Of a stretch of 47,977 nucleotides of DNA, positions 7,562 to 17,445 are shown piece after piece; position 1 is the stretch's first letter, and the number at the start of each line of letters is the position of its first letter. Where the stretch lies: contig SHVJ01000007.1 in NCBI GenBank assembly GCA_009694295.1, forward strand, positions 1 through 47,977. The letters are read 5' to 3'. The translations under genes were made by a program, and so were the position numbers. The notes beneath the pieces are model-generated. The model was not told the DNA's origin, did no database searches, and saw only the letters and a program-made list of their open reading frames with translations. The stretch comes from Acidimicrobiia bacterium (GTDB lineage: Bacteria; Actinomycetota; Acidimicrobiia; IMCC26256; PALSA-555).

Positions 7562-8542
7562 TCAGGCCGACACGGCGGGCAGCACCTTCTCGGCGACGCG
7601 CTTGAGGTACGGCCATGCGATCGCGGGCGGCAGCCCACCGCACAACGGGTGCAACGGTAGGAACCCCGCGGTGCGCACATGCTCCACTGCTTCGTCGACG
7701 GAGAAGATCTGGTGCGACGCGCGTTCGGCGCGCAGATCGTCGGCAGTCTTGGCGCGCGACAAGCTGGCAGTCGTTGCATCGCCGGGGTTCCACGCGGCGT
7801 ACATCAAGACGTCGTGCATGAGGTAGGGCCCGAGCTCGTCCCATGCGGCGTCGAGATCGTCGGCCACGAACACGGTGCTCGGCGCCGCAGGATCGGGCAG
7901 CGACAAGGCTCCGGGCGCGTGGCCTGCGGCCTCAGCCGCGGCCCGATACGCAGGTTCGAGCTCGGGGATGTTGGTCTGGGCGAAGAAGTCGAGGCCGTAC
8001 CGACCAGCTCGACGCGCCGCGGCTGCTGTGCCGCCGCCATAGGCGATGCTCGGTCCGCCCGGTGTGAGCGGCGCCGGGGTCACATGGATCTTGCGCCCGT
8101 CGTGCTCGAACGGCTCACCGGAGAGCGCCTTGAGCAGCACCTCGATGTGCGTGTCGGCGAGCGCGCCACGCTTGCCCATATCGAGACCGAACATGGCGAA
8201 CTCTTCGGGGCGATACCCGAGACCGAGTACGTAGGACACGCGTCCATTGCTCAAGTGGTCGAGCACCGCGATGTCCTCGGCGAGACGCACCGGGTCGCTG
8301 AACAGGAAGAGCGACGCCGCGATCATCATCGGCATCGTCGTCGTGCGCGTCGCCATCGCCGCGGCCATCACCAGTGGCGACGGCAGGTAGCCGTCGGGCG
8401 ACGCGTGATGCTCCGACAGCGCGATCGTCATCCCGCCGTTGCTCTCGGCCCACTCCGCCATGTCGACCGCGGCTGCGTACAGCTCCGCGGGTTTCGGTCC
8501 ACCCGAAGGGGCGCGCAGATCGAAGCGCATCATGTAGCTCAT
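7562..8542 (-). CDS. LLM-class flavin/F420-dependent oxidoreductase
   Basis: 326-residue luciferase-like monooxygenase-family protein: ALSEHHASPDGYLPSPLVMA, then DPVRLAEDIAVLDHLSNGRV and VLGLGYRPEEFAMFG. It has the same length as, and clear similarity to, the LLM protein at 14325-15305 (shared EHH..DG.SPSP, AEDIAVLD, VLGLGYRPEE, GEPFE). The two are paralogues in different operons. Its start overlaps the SDR stop by 4 nt (ATGA). It probably oxidises a hydrophobic carbonyl or alcohol intermediate, as the linked SDR and hydrolase suggest (inference). Confidence 0.87.
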   Translation of the reverse strand: MSYMMRFDLRAPSGGPKPAELYAAAVDMAEWAESNGGMTIALSEHHASPDGYLPSPLVMAAAMATRTTTMPMMIAASLFLFSDPVRLAEDIAVLDHLSNGRVSYVLGLGYRPEEFAMFGLDMGKRGALADTHIEVLLKALSGEPFEHDGRKIHVTPAPLTPGGPSIAYGGGTAAAARRAGRYGLDFFAQTNIPELEPAYRAAAEAAGHAPGALSLPDPAAPSTVFVADDLDAAWDELGPYLMHDVLMYAAWNPGDATTASLSRAKTADDLRAERASHQIFSVDEAVEHVRTAGFLPLHPLCGGLPPAIAWPYLKRVAEKVLPAVSA

Positions 8543-9333
8543 GTGAAGTCGGAACCTCCATCTACGTTGACGTTGGCGCCGGTCATGTATGAGTTGCAGC
8601 GCGACGCCAAGAACGCGACGACCGCGCCGATCTCCTTGGGATCACCGGCCCGCGGCAAGTGCGCGGGGTGGCCGAACTGCTCATTGATTCCCGTCATGAT
8701 CGCGTAGAGGTCGCTGCTATCGATCCCCGCGCTCTTGGCCCACCGTTGCACCGACTCGGTGGCGATCGTTCCGGGCGACAATGTGTTCACGAGGATCTCG
8801 TCGGCAGCGAGCGACAGCGACAGGTTCTTCGACACGCTCGTGAACGCGGCCTTGGCCGCGGTGTACGCAACCAGTCCTGCGCTCTGGCGTTTTGTGGAAT
8901 GTGCGGAGAGATTCACGATCCGCGCCCACTCAGCCTTGCGCAGCAACGGCAGCGCGGCGCGCACACAGCGGACCATCCCCATGGTGCCGAGGTCGATGGC
9001 CTCTAGCCATTGCTCATCGGTGAGGTCCTCGAACCCGGCCACCGCGCCTGGTCCAGTGGCATTCACCAGGACGTTGAGCTCACCCCATCGCTCGTCCACG
9101 ACTTGAAACGCGTGCTCGACCTCATCGGCCTTCGTGATGTCGGTCGACACGCCGAACGCGTCGGGGCTGCCGCGTTCGGTGAGCTCCGCAACGGTCGCGT
9201 CGAGTTCGGCCTGCGTACGAGCGAGTACCGCGACGCGCGCGCCGTCGTCGGCGAAGCAGCGCGCCGAGGCGCGCCCCATGCCCTGCGTCCCGCCCTGGAC
9301 GACGACAGCCGCGTTGGCGAGCCCGAGATCCAT
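8539..9333 (-). CDS. SDR-family NAD(P)-dependent oxidoreductase
   Basis: 264-residue short-chain dehydrogenase. The nucleotide-binding motif GGTQGMG is at 14-20, with NATGP in place of the usual NNAG. The catalytic set is Ser143/Ser146, Tyr157 and Lys161 (YTAAK), and the C-terminal MTGANVNVDGG is typical. It interconverts a hydroxyl and a ketone on an unknown substrate. It is the first gene of the string SDR, LLM, hydrolase, binding protein. Direct repeats and a palindrome lie just upstream. Confidence 0.9.
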   Translation of the reverse strand: MDLGLANAAVVVQGGTQGMGRASARCFADDGARVAVLARTQAELDATVAELTERGSPDAFGVSTDITKADEVEHAFQVVDERWGELNVLVNATGPGAVAGFEDLTDEQWLEAIDLGTMGMVRCVRAALPLLRKAEWARIVNLSAHSTKRQSAGLVAYTAAKAAFTSVSKNLSLSLAADEILVNTLSPGTIATESVQRWAKSAGIDSSDLYAIMTGINEQFGHPAHLPRAGDPKEIGAVVAFLASRCNSYMTGANVNVDGGSDFT

Positions 9334-9343
9334 CTCGTCGTCC

Positions 9344-9383
9344 GTCGCCCGTCAGTCGCCCGTCACGTGCACCTGATCAGGTG
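9344..9383. promoter_or_regulatory. Direct repeats and 14-bp palindrome upstream of the SDR operon
   Basis: GTCGCCCGTCA occurs twice in tandem (9344-9354, 9355-9365), followed by the perfect palindrome CACCTGATCAGGTG (9370-9383), which also spans the lipase stop codon. It lies 11-50 nt upstream of the SDR start on the minus strand, a plausible operator for a TetR-like or other dimeric regulator. The function is inferred. Confidence 0.4.
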
Positions 9384-10639
9384 GTGCAGTTCGTGACTTC
9401 GGGGTCGGGTGGGCCGGACGGTGAGACCTCGGAGTCGCTGTCCTTGAAGCGCTGGTTGATCCACGTGATCATGTCGTTGAGTGACGGTTGGACGACCCCG
9501 CCATGCGTCTGACCGGGATAGAGCCAGCGCTCCACCGACGCGATCGTGCAGAGGTGCTCTTTGAGGAGCACGCTCGAGATCGGTGGGATTGTGCCGTCGT
9601 CGCCGCCGTGGATGATGAGCAACGGCACGTCGTTCTCTTCCGTGAAGTTCTGCGCGTCGTTCTCGTCGAGGATCACCTTCCAGGCCGGCACGGCGTACGG
9701 ATCGACGGAGCCGATCTCCGAGTAGTCGTACTGCTGGGCGAGATCGTGCACGTACGAGAGGCAGCCATTCTCAAGTTCCGGCAGGAGCTCGATGCCCTTG
9801 GGTGTGAGGACCTCGTCGAGCGGCGCGGCCTCGTCGCCGTAGGCCGCGTTGAGCCCACCGGCCGCCATCATGAGGTACTGGCGTTCCCCACTGTCCTTGA
9901 GGAACGCGTACAGCGACGCGAGCTGCGACGGCGGCGCACCGGCCACCACGCCGTGGAGCGTGAGCTCAGGTGCGTAGTCGGCCGCGATCTTCCAGGCGAA
10001 CAGCGCGGTGTGTCCGCCCTGGGAGTGGCCCCAGATCACGTAGTCGCGACCCGTGTGCGCAGGCTTGAACGTGCGCGCCGCGCGGGCGATGTCGATCGTG
10101 TTGCGTCCGGCGTTCTCGCCCGCGATGTAGGGGTGGAGGCCAGGTGTGCCGAGACCCTGGTAGTCGGTCGCGGTGATGACCCAACCCTGCGTGAGCAGCA
10201 TGTTGGTCTCGGGAACGGCTTCGGTCGGCGAAAGCGACGGCGCGCACTCGTCGGCCATCCCGGCCGTGCCGTGAGCCCACGTGACGACCGGCCAGCCTCC
10301 CTTGGGCGCGGGACCGCTCGGCACGACGATGGTGCCCGTGACGGGTATCGCGTTGTCCTCGAGATCGGTCGACGTGTACATGACGCGGTACACGGTGCCG
10401 TCGATCTTGGGCGCCTTGATCTTCTCGAACCTCACGATCTTGCCCGGCTTCCCAGGGATCTTCCCGGGCACCGCGTAGAACTTCGGCAGCCCTTCTGGTG
10501 CTGGCGCCTTCGAGCTCTCGGTCGCACTCGTTGCGCTCGCGCCGATTGCTGTTCCGGTCAGGACGGCGAGAGCCACCACCGTCGTGAGCACGGACGTGCG
10601 GAGTGTGTGTGGTCGAGTGATGACGGCAGCCTCGCGCAC
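9377..10639 (-). CDS. Secreted lipase-family alpha/beta hydrolase
   Basis: About 420 residues. A hydrophobic signal segment (TSVLTTVVALAVLTGTAIGA, ending ASA) precedes the mature region. The nucleophile elbow YVIWGHSQGGH puts Ser at about 206, and LLIIHGGDDGTIPP and PGQTHGG supply candidate Asp and His. The layout matches secretory lipases (LIP family), which hydrolyse acyl esters outside the cell. GTG 10639 was chosen because it gives a normal signal-peptide length. ATG 10690 and further upstream starts are possible, but would overlap the divergent VOC gene or its promoter. Confidence 0.82.
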   Translation of the reverse strand: MREAAVITRPHTLRTSVLTTVVALAVLTGTAIGASATSATESSKAPAPEGLPKFYAVPGKIPGKPGKIVRFEKIKAPKIDGTVYRVMYTSTDLEDNAIPVTGTIVVPSGPAPKGGWPVVTWAHGTAGMADECAPSLSPTEAVPETNMLLTQGWVITATDYQGLGTPGLHPYIAGENAGRNTIDIARAARTFKPAHTGRDYVIWGHSQGGHTALFAWKIAADYAPELTLHGVVAGAPPSQLASLYAFLKDSGERQYLMMAAGGLNAAYGDEAAPLDEVLTPKGIELLPELENGCLSYVHDLAQQYDYSEIGSVDPYAVPAWKVILDENDAQNFTEENDVPLLIIHGGDDGTIPPISSVLLKEHLCTIASVERWLYPGQTHGGVVQPSLNDMITWINQRFKDSDSEVSPSGPPDPEVTNCTT

Positions 10640-10675
10640 ATCACCCGTCCCATGCGGATTCCGCCGCCAGTTGGG

Positions 10676-10681
10676 TACCCT
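10676..10681 (+). promoter_or_regulatory. -10 box (TACCCT) of a leaderless VOC transcript
   Basis: TACCCT is followed by exactly 7 nt and the ATG at 10689. This matches the TANNNT-plus-7 spacing seen at several other genes in this window. Confidence 0.55.
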
Positions 10682-10688
10682 CGAGGGC

Positions 10689-11255
10689 ATGACGACCGAG
10701 ACGCGATCCACCGACCTGCCCGACGCCCCCAACTGGCGCGGCATCAACCACCTCGCGTTGGTCACGCCCGATATGGATGCCACCGTGCGCTTCTATGCCG
10801 GGGTGCTTGGCATGCGTCTTGCGGCCACGCTCATGGCCGGCCCCATGCGCCACTACTTCTTCGAGATGCAGGACGGGAACACCGTCGCCTTCTTCGAGGT
10901 GGAAGGCATGGAGACGTTCGCGAAGCCCGCGGGTGGGCCGAGCGATCGTGTGATCCAGCTCGACCATCTGTCGTTCAACGTGCCCGACGAGTACGCGCTC
11001 GAGCTGCTGCGCAAGCGACTACTCGCCGCGGGTTGCGAGGTCACAACGGTCGTCGACCACAGCATCATGCGGTCCATCTACTTCCACGACCCAAACGGCA
11101 TCGCGCTCGAAGCGTCGTGGTGGGTGACCGACCCGACGGGCCGTCCGACCGACTACACCGACGACGGCATCTTCGCCGACCCCGATCCCGTGCCCGCCGT
11201 CGTTGAACTCCGCCGCGGCGCCATCGAGTCACTCCCGAAGACGCGGCTTGCCTAG
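10689..11255 (+). CDS. VOC-superfamily (glyoxalase/dioxygenase) protein
   Basis: 188 residues with two betaalphabetabetabeta modules: GINHLALVTPDMDATVRFYAG and IQLDHLSFNVPDEYALELLRK, ending in YFHDPNGIALEASWW. The His and Glu positions match vicinal-oxygen-chelate metal ligands (H in NHLAL and DHLSF, E in ALEASW). The reaction is unknown. Glyoxalase, fosfomycin-resistance-like and extradiol dioxygenase activities are all possible. It is divergent from the lipase gene. The start is set by the adjacent -10 box. Confidence 0.85.
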   Translation: MTTETRSTDLPDAPNWRGINHLALVTPDMDATVRFYAGVLGMRLAATLMAGPMRHYFFEMQDGNTVAFFEVEGMETFAKPAGGPSDRVIQLDHLSFNVPDEYALELLRKRLLAAGCEVTTVVDHSIMRSIYFHDPNGIALEASWWVTDPTGRPTDYTDDGIFADPDPVPAVVELRRGAIESLPKTRLA

Positions 11256-11265
11256 CGCGCTCGCT

Positions 11266-11288
11266 GCGGCGCAGGGTACCTGCGCCGC
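11266..11288. terminator. Palindrome with 10-bp arms and GTA loop after the VOC gene
   Basis: GCGGCGCAGG and its exact complement flank GTA. It lies 10 nt after the VOC stop, between convergent genes, so a terminator role is likely. It belongs to the same structural class as the palindromes at 6754, 41147 and 44990. The rest of the gap to 11360 is GC-rich with no gene. Confidence 0.65.
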
Positions 11289-11360
11289 GGACGCTCGCCA
11301 GCGCCTGCGAGCACCTGCGCTCCCTCCGATCGCTCCGGTGCCGCCTCACCTAACTCTGGA

Positions 11361-12080
11361 TCAGCGGAAGCCGAGGGAGACCTTGGAGCCGGTGACCCAC
11401 TCGAAGAGCTGCATGCCGAAGTAGATGCCACCGGCGATGCCCGCGAGCTGGAGCACGATCGCGTACACGCGCAAGTTGCGGGGCTTCGCGCCATCACCAG
11501 ATATTGGGGCGCCAGGCGGTGGTGGAGTGCCCGCCGCGCTCAGGCGGAGCCGGTCGCGGATGCTCTCCTGCCGGGAAGATCCTTGGCTGAACGAATCCAC
11601 TCGGGTCTTCACGCGTGACTCATGGCCGTGCACGAGCGCCGCGATGAACAAGATGAGCGGCACGCCACCCATCAAGAAGAAGACGACGGCGCACACGATC
11701 CAGCCCGCCGACGCCCCGCTGCCGAAGCTGTCGGGCGGGTTGATGCCGTAGTCGGCGAAGTTGAAGCCAAGCGAGATGAACAACGCGGGCCAGGCGAGCA
11801 GCGTGAGGTTGATCTCAAATGCGCTGATCGCGTAGACGCCCAGGAAGATCAGACCCAAGAAGATCGACCCGACCATGAGGCCGGGTACGCCGCTGGGGCA
11901 CTGCACGCGCGGCTGGAACGGGGTGTTGCCGCTCGCGCACACCCCACCGATGTCCATGATCGAGCGCATGCAGAGGAACAGCACGCACAAACCCGCGCAC
12001 GCTCCGGCGATGCCCACGAACGTGAGCACCGACCGACGAACGACGATCGACCTGGGGGTGTGTGCATCCACCGTGGTCAT
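11361..12080 (-). CDS. Multi-pass membrane protein of unknown function
   Basis: 239 residues. Hydrophobic segments at about 18-37 (VLTFVGIAGACAGLCVLFLC), 68-88 (MVGSIFLGLIFLGVYAISA), 92-104, 127-150 (AGWIVCAVVFFLMGGVPLIL) and 205-225 imply four or five helices. A Ser/Pro-rich cytoplasmic-looking linker precedes the last one. I do not recognise a family. The ATG at 12080 (MTTVDAHTPRS) was chosen over longer extensions that read into the tandem repeat. Confidence 0.7.
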   Translation of the reverse strand: MTTVDAHTPRSIVVRRSVLTFVGIAGACAGLCVLFLCMRSIMDIGGVCASGNTPFQPRVQCPSGVPGLMVGSIFLGLIFLGVYAISAFEINLTLLAWPALFISLGFNFADYGINPPDSFGSGASAGWIVCAVVFFLMGGVPLILFIAALVHGHESRVKTRVDSFSQGSSRQESIRDRLRLSAAGTPPPPGAPISGDGAKPRNLRVYAIVLQLAGIAGGIYFGMQLFEWVTGSKVSLGFR

Positions 12081-12100
12081 CGACGTGACGGTACCCCGGG

Positions 12101-12155
12101 TGCTCCCAAGGGGGTGCTCCCAAGGGGGTGCTTCCAAGGGGGTGCTTCCAAGGGG
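12101..12155. repeat. Four tandem copies of a 14-bp unit
   Basis: Unit TGCTYCCAAGGGGG is repeated with period 14 at 12101, 12115, 12129 and 12143 (the last copy is one G short). The first two copies have C and the last two T at the variable position. It sits in the divergent promoter gap between the membrane protein and the LysM protein. Slippage or a multi-site operator are both possible. Confidence 0.85.
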
Positions 12156-12171
12156 TCGCGCTGGGATCCTT

Positions 12172-12795
12172 GTGCCGACGGCTCGCAACGCCCACAATCA
12201 AGTGGTGGCGAACGGTCCGAGAGGCGGAGGTGGCCCGAGTGGTGGCGGGTGGTCCGACGAGCCTCCGGAATGGATGGGTCTTGGCGCGGAAGGTTCGCAG
12301 GCTCCACGAAGCGGGCGCCGCGGGCCGCCGCGGCAACCGGGCTACGACGACGGCGGTTGGGGGCGCCCAACGCCACGGGGTCGCTCGGCCGTCCACGATC
12401 CGTGGGGCGGGCGGCGGGGGATCGGGCTGTCCGGCCTCCCCATCCCGCCGAAGTGGTTGGGTGGTGTGGTGATCGTGCTGTTCGCCTTCCTGCTCGGACG
12501 CTGCACCGCGGGTGGTGGCGATGAGACCGCAGAGACCATCACCACGACGACGACCACACTTCCTATCCCCACGACGGTCGCGATCCAGGCCACCTACACC
12601 GTGCGGGAGAACGACATCCTTGCGGAGATCGCGGGTCGTTACGGGGTGACGATCGAGGCGATCGCGTCGGCGAACCCCGAAGTCACCGACATCAACAACA
12701 TCTTCCGGGGGCAGGTGCTCAAGATCCCGGCAATTCCCACGGCGGCCACGGTGCCGCCTGCGACCACTCCGACCACCAAGAAAAAGGGCAACTAG
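12172..12795 (+). CDS. LysM-domain membrane-anchored protein
   Basis: About 207 residues. A Gly/Pro-rich N-terminal region (15-90) is followed by one transmembrane helix (PKWLGGVVIVLFAFLLGR, about 93-110), a Thr-rich linker, and a LysM domain (YTVRENDILAEIAGRYGVTI...RGQVLKIP, about 142-186), ending in a Pro/Thr tail. LysM binds peptidoglycan or similar glycans, so this is likely a cell-wall-facing anchor. The start is uncertain: GTG 12172 as given, or GTG 12202/12205. Longer readings would translate the 14-bp repeats. Confidence 0.8.
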   Translation: MPTARNAHNQVVANGPRGGGGPSGGGWSDEPPEWMGLGAEGSQAPRSGRRGPPRQPGYDDGGWGRPTPRGRSAVHDPWGGRRGIGLSGLPIPPKWLGGVVIVLFAFLLGRCTAGGGDETAETITTTTTTLPIPTTVAIQATYTVRENDILAEIAGRYGVTIEAIASANPEVTDINNIFRGQVLKIPAIPTAATVPPATTPTTKKKGN

Positions 12796-12844
12796 CCGCT
12801 ACTCCACCGGCCGCTAGCCTCTGGCGCCGAAGAACGATGTGGCC

Positions 12845-12850
12845 AGGAGG
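12845..12850 (+). promoter_or_regulatory. Ribosome binding site fixing the aldehyde dehydrogenase GTG start
   Basis: AGGAGG with a 5-nt spacer to GTG at 12856. A TAGCCT -10-like hexamer lies about 35-40 nt before the start. Confidence 0.7.
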
Positions 12851-12855
12851 CGATC

Positions 12856-14307
<1,452 letters not shown>

Positions 14308-14324
14308 ACGAGGGCAAAGCAGCC

Positions 14325-15305
14325 ATGGCGTTCATGAGCACCCTGCGGTTCAACTGCGTGCAGCCGGGTCTCGAGCCGAACGAGATGGGCGCGCGGTACC
14401 AGGGGTTCGTCGAGATGGCGCGGTACGCCGACGAGCACGGTGTGGGGATCCTGACGCTCGAAGAGCATCACGGTGCCGACAACGGCTGGTCGCCATCGCC
14501 GATGATCATGGCCGGGCTCGTCTTCGGCGCGACGAAGACGCTGACCGTCAGCATCTTCGCGTTGTTGCTCCCGTTGCACGATCCGCTGCGAGTCGCCGAA
14601 GACATCGCGGTCCTCGACCTTGCGAGCGGCGGTCGACTCACCACGGTGCTCGGACTCGGGTATCGACCTGAGGAGTACGCCGCGCACGGCAAGGACTGGA
14701 AGCAGCGCGGCAAGCTCATGGACGAGTGCGTCGACACATTGCTCAAGGCATGGACGGGCGAGCCGTTCGAGTTCCGAGGCACGACGGTACGAGTGACGCC
14801 GAGGCCGCTCACGCAACCGCACCCGATGATCCTGCTCGGCGGAACGAGCAGGCCCGCGGCGCGGCGCGCCGCGCGCTTCGGGTTGCCGATGATGGCCGCG
14901 GCGCACGTCGACTGGCTCGAGCCGTACTACTACGAGCAGTGCAAGGAGCACGGTACGCAGGGGTTCTACATGGATCCCGGTGGTGACTTCGCGAGCGTTC
15001 ATATCGCCGAGGATCCCGACAAGGTCTGGGCCGAGCTCGGCCAGCACTTTCTGCACGAGGCGACCACGTACCACGCGTGGCAGACGTCCGACATCCAGTC
15101 ATCGGCGCACTCGTATGCGTCGACGGTCGACGAGCTGCGCGCCGAGGGCCTCTACCAGGTGCTCACCCCCGCGCAGGCGATCGAGCGCGGCACGTCCAAG
15201 GGGTCGATCAACTTGCACCCGCTCGTGGGCGGCATGCCGATCGACGCCGGGTGGGACAGCCTGCGTCTCTATTGCGAGCAGGTCCTCCCGAAGCTGTCGT
15301 CGTGA
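14325..15305 (+). CDS. LLM-class flavin/F420-dependent oxidoreductase
   Basis: 326-residue luciferase-like oxidoreductase: LTLEEHHGADNGWSPSPMIM, HDPLRVAEDIAVLDLASGGR, VLGLGYRPEEYAAHG and a C-terminal INLHPLVGGMP. It is a paralogue of the 7562-8542 protein with the same length. The ATG at 14325 lies shortly after an AGGG motif, 17 nt past the ALDH stop. The cofactor (FMN or F420) cannot be told from sequence by eye. Confidence 0.87.
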   Translation: MAFMSTLRFNCVQPGLEPNEMGARYQGFVEMARYADEHGVGILTLEEHHGADNGWSPSPMIMAGLVFGATKTLTVSIFALLLPLHDPLRVAEDIAVLDLASGGRLTTVLGLGYRPEEYAAHGKDWKQRGKLMDECVDTLLKAWTGEPFEFRGTTVRVTPRPLTQPHPMILLGGTSRPAARRAARFGLPMMAAAHVDWLEPYYYEQCKEHGTQGFYMDPGGDFASVHIAEDPDKVWAELGQHFLHEATTYHAWQTSDIQSSAHSYASTVDELRAEGLYQVLTPAQAIERGTSKGSINLHPLVGGMPIDAGWDSLRLYCEQVLPKLSS

Positions 15306-15384
15306 CCGCGGCGGAAGCGGCACGCGCTTCGGCGTGATCGCGCCGTGCCATGATGACGCCCTTGTTCTTCTAGGAGGAGCCAGC

Positions 15385-15840
15385 ATGCGTCGAATGGTGT
15401 GGGTCGTTGCAGTCTCGGTGGCGTTGGCGATGGCGCTTTCGGGCACCGCGGTAGCCGCCCAGGGTGAGCCGCTCTCGAAGAAGGACTACATCAAGGCCGC
15501 CGACAACATCTGCCGGCAGGCCAACCAGTTGCGCGACGAGACGGCCACCTCCGACTTCGCCGACATCCCTGCCGGCGGGCAGCCGACGTTGGAGCAGATG
15601 ACTACCTACATCACCGACATCGATCCCATCAACCGCCAGGAGCTCGATGGGCTCCGTGAGCTCCCGGCCACGTCAGGCGAGAAGAAGAAGGTGAAGAAGG
15701 TCTATAAGGCGGTCGAGAAGGGGTTCGACGCCATCTTCGCCGACCCGGGCCTGCTGCTCAGCGACACCAATCCCTTCGCCAAAGCCGACAAGCTCGCTCA
15801 GAAGTACGGGTTCAAGGTCTGCGGCTCGTCGAGCGGGTGA
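15385..15840 (+). CDS. Small secreted protein of unknown function
   Basis: 151 residues with a clear Sec signal peptide (WVVAVSVALAMALSGTAVAA, cleavage about 25). The mature domain is Lys-rich, with KKDYIKAADNICRQANQLRD and two cysteines (about 43 and 146) that could form one disulfide. A strong AGGAGG site lies before the ATG. Its stop overlaps the xseA start (GTGA). I do not recognise the family. It has a loose likeness to the lipoprotein at 31409-31771 (AADN near the N-terminus, CG near the end). Confidence 0.75.
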   Translation: MRRMVWVVAVSVALAMALSGTAVAAQGEPLSKKDYIKAADNICRQANQLRDETATSDFADIPAGGQPTLEQMTTYITDIDPINRQELDGLRELPATSGEKKKVKKVYKAVEKGFDAIFADPGLLLSDTNPFAKADKLAQKYGFKVCGSSSG

Positions 15841-17126
15841 ACGGCGGGCGGCTCCCACTCGACCCCGATGCCGTCGATGGGGAAGCCGTCGACACGACGT
15901 TCACAGTCGGGGAGCTGAACCAGGCGATCGCTGGGGCGGTTGGTGGAGTCTTCCCGCGCCCCGTGTGGGTGCGGGGCGAGATCCAGGCGCTCAAGAAGTC
16001 GAAGAACGGCCACACGTACTTCGAGCTGGTCGAGAAGGACGGGAACCGCGATCGACTGCGCGCCGTGCTGCCCGTCGTGTTGTTCCGTGACGCGCGAGCG
16101 GCGGTGAACCGCACGTTGCGCGAGACGCCAGGTGTGAAGGTCACCGACGGCGTTGAGATCCGGATCTCCGGTCGCGTCGACTTCTACCCGGTGAGCGGTC
16201 GGCTCCAACTCGTGATGAACGCCATCGATCCGGTGTTCACCGTTGGGAAGCTCGCGGCCGATCGTGAGCGCGTGCTGCGCACCTTGGCTGAGGAACGCGT
16301 GTTGCGTCGCAACGGTGAGCTCGAGCTCCCGCTGGTCCCGTTGCGCGTCGGGCTCGTCACCAGCGGTGGGAGCGCGGCGTATCGCGACTTCATGCACGGC
16401 CTCGAAGAGAGCGAGCACGCGTTTCGCGTAGTTCACGCGGATGTTCGGGTCCAGGGCTCAGGGTCACCGCGTCGCATCGCGTACGCGCTGAGACGTTTGG
16501 CGACGCTGGACGTCGACGTTGTCGTGATCGTCCGTGGGGGTGGTGCCCGCAGTGATCTCGCGTCGTTCGACACCGAGATCGTGGCGCGGGCGATCACCGA
16601 GATGCCGATGCCGGTGGTCACCGGAATCGGACACGAGATCGACCGCACGGTGGCCGACGAAGTTGCGCACACGTGTTGCAAGACGCCGACGGCCGCCGCC
16701 TCCCTCCTCGTGGAGTCGGTCGATGGCTACGAAGGGCGGCTCGCGTGGTTGGCCCACCGGGTGTCGACGCGAGCCCGGAGTGCATGCACGATGGCGCGCC
16801 GCGAGCTCGACGAGATGGCCCGGCGCGTGCACCGCGGCGTCCCGGTTGCCCTCAACCGGGAGGCGCAGCTCATCGATGGGCGCCACCGCCGAGTGGTCGA
16901 CGCCGGCCGTCGCGGCACGCGCCAGGCGTCGCAGCGACTCGACGCGGCCGGCGACCGTCTGCGTGCGCTCGACCCGCGGCGGGTTCTCGAGCGCGGCTAC
17001 ACGATCACTCGCACTAGCGCCGGCACGATCCTGCGCGCCGCGGTAGGGGTGAAGGGTGGCGACGAGCTGGTCACTGAGACGGCCGACGGTGTCGTGCACA
17101 GTCGTGTCGAGCAGGAGGCCAAGTGA
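15837..17126 (+). CDS. xseA: Exodeoxyribonuclease VII large subunit
   Basis: 429 residues. An OB-fold N-terminus (FTVGELNQAIAGAVGGVFPRP..VWVRGEI..GHTYFEL) is followed by the catalytic core RVGLVTSGGSAAYRDFMHGL, VVVIVRGGGARSDLASFD and VVTGIGHEIDRTVADEVA, then a long Arg-rich helical region and RRVLERGYTITR. With XseB it degrades single-stranded DNA to oligonucleotides. It has GTG starts and 4-nt overlaps on both sides. Confidence 0.96.
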   Translation: MNGGRLPLDPDAVDGEAVDTTFTVGELNQAIAGAVGGVFPRPVWVRGEIQALKKSKNGHTYFELVEKDGNRDRLRAVLPVVLFRDARAAVNRTLRETPGVKVTDGVEIRISGRVDFYPVSGRLQLVMNAIDPVFTVGKLAADRERVLRTLAEERVLRRNGELELPLVPLRVGLVTSGGSAAYRDFMHGLEESEHAFRVVHADVRVQGSGSPRRIAYALRRLATLDVDVVVIVRGGGARSDLASFDTEIVARAITEMPMPVVTGIGHEIDRTVADEVAHTCCKTPTAAASLLVESVDGYEGRLAWLAHRVSTRARSACTMARRELDEMARRVHRGVPVALNREAQLIDGRHRRVVDAGRRGTRQASQRLDAAGDRLRALDPRRVLERGYTITRTSAGTILRAAVGVKGGDELVTETADGVVHSRVEQEAK

Positions 17127-17389
17127 AGGAACCTGGATACGCCGAGGCGATGGCAGAGCTCGAGGAGATCCTCGAAGAGCTCGAGGGCGACGATCTCGAT
17201 ATCGACCTGTTGGCCGATCGAGTGCGGCGCGCGAGCGAGCTCATCGCGAGCTGTCGCACCCGGATCGCTCGGGCGCAGGCCGACGTCGAGAGCATCGTGA
17301 CCGACCTCGCCGACTTCGAGGGGGACGAAGACGAGTCCGACGACGAGGCTGATGAAGAGCCTGATGAAGAGGGTGAGGAAGCGGGATAG
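17123..17389 (+). CDS. xseB: Exodeoxyribonuclease VII small subunit
   Basis: 88 residues: YAEAMAELEEILEELEGDDLDIDLLADRVRRASELIASCRTRI is the canonical XseB helical hairpin. A very acidic C-terminal tail (about residues 65-86, mostly Glu/Asp) follows and is longer than usual. GTG overlaps the xseA stop. It binds XseA and is needed for the active complex. Confidence 0.95.
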   Translation: MKEPGYAEAMAELEEILEELEGDDLDIDLLADRVRRASELIASCRTRIARAQADVESIVTDLADFEGDEDESDDEADEEPDEEGEEAG

Positions 17390-17445
17390 CGTCCGGCTTC
17401 TGGTAGAGACCGCCGGGACACCGGTGGTACCTAGGGGTGACGGCT

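Noticed and set aside
9488-11206. 572-codon plus-strand open frame antisense to the lipase
   Set aside because: No recognisable domain and Arg/Val/Asp-rich shadow composition. The lipase and VOC genes explain the region.
17437-17445. GTG at 17437 as start of the sugar kinase
   Set aside because: The AGGGG motif overlaps this GTG and is correctly spaced for ATG 17446.
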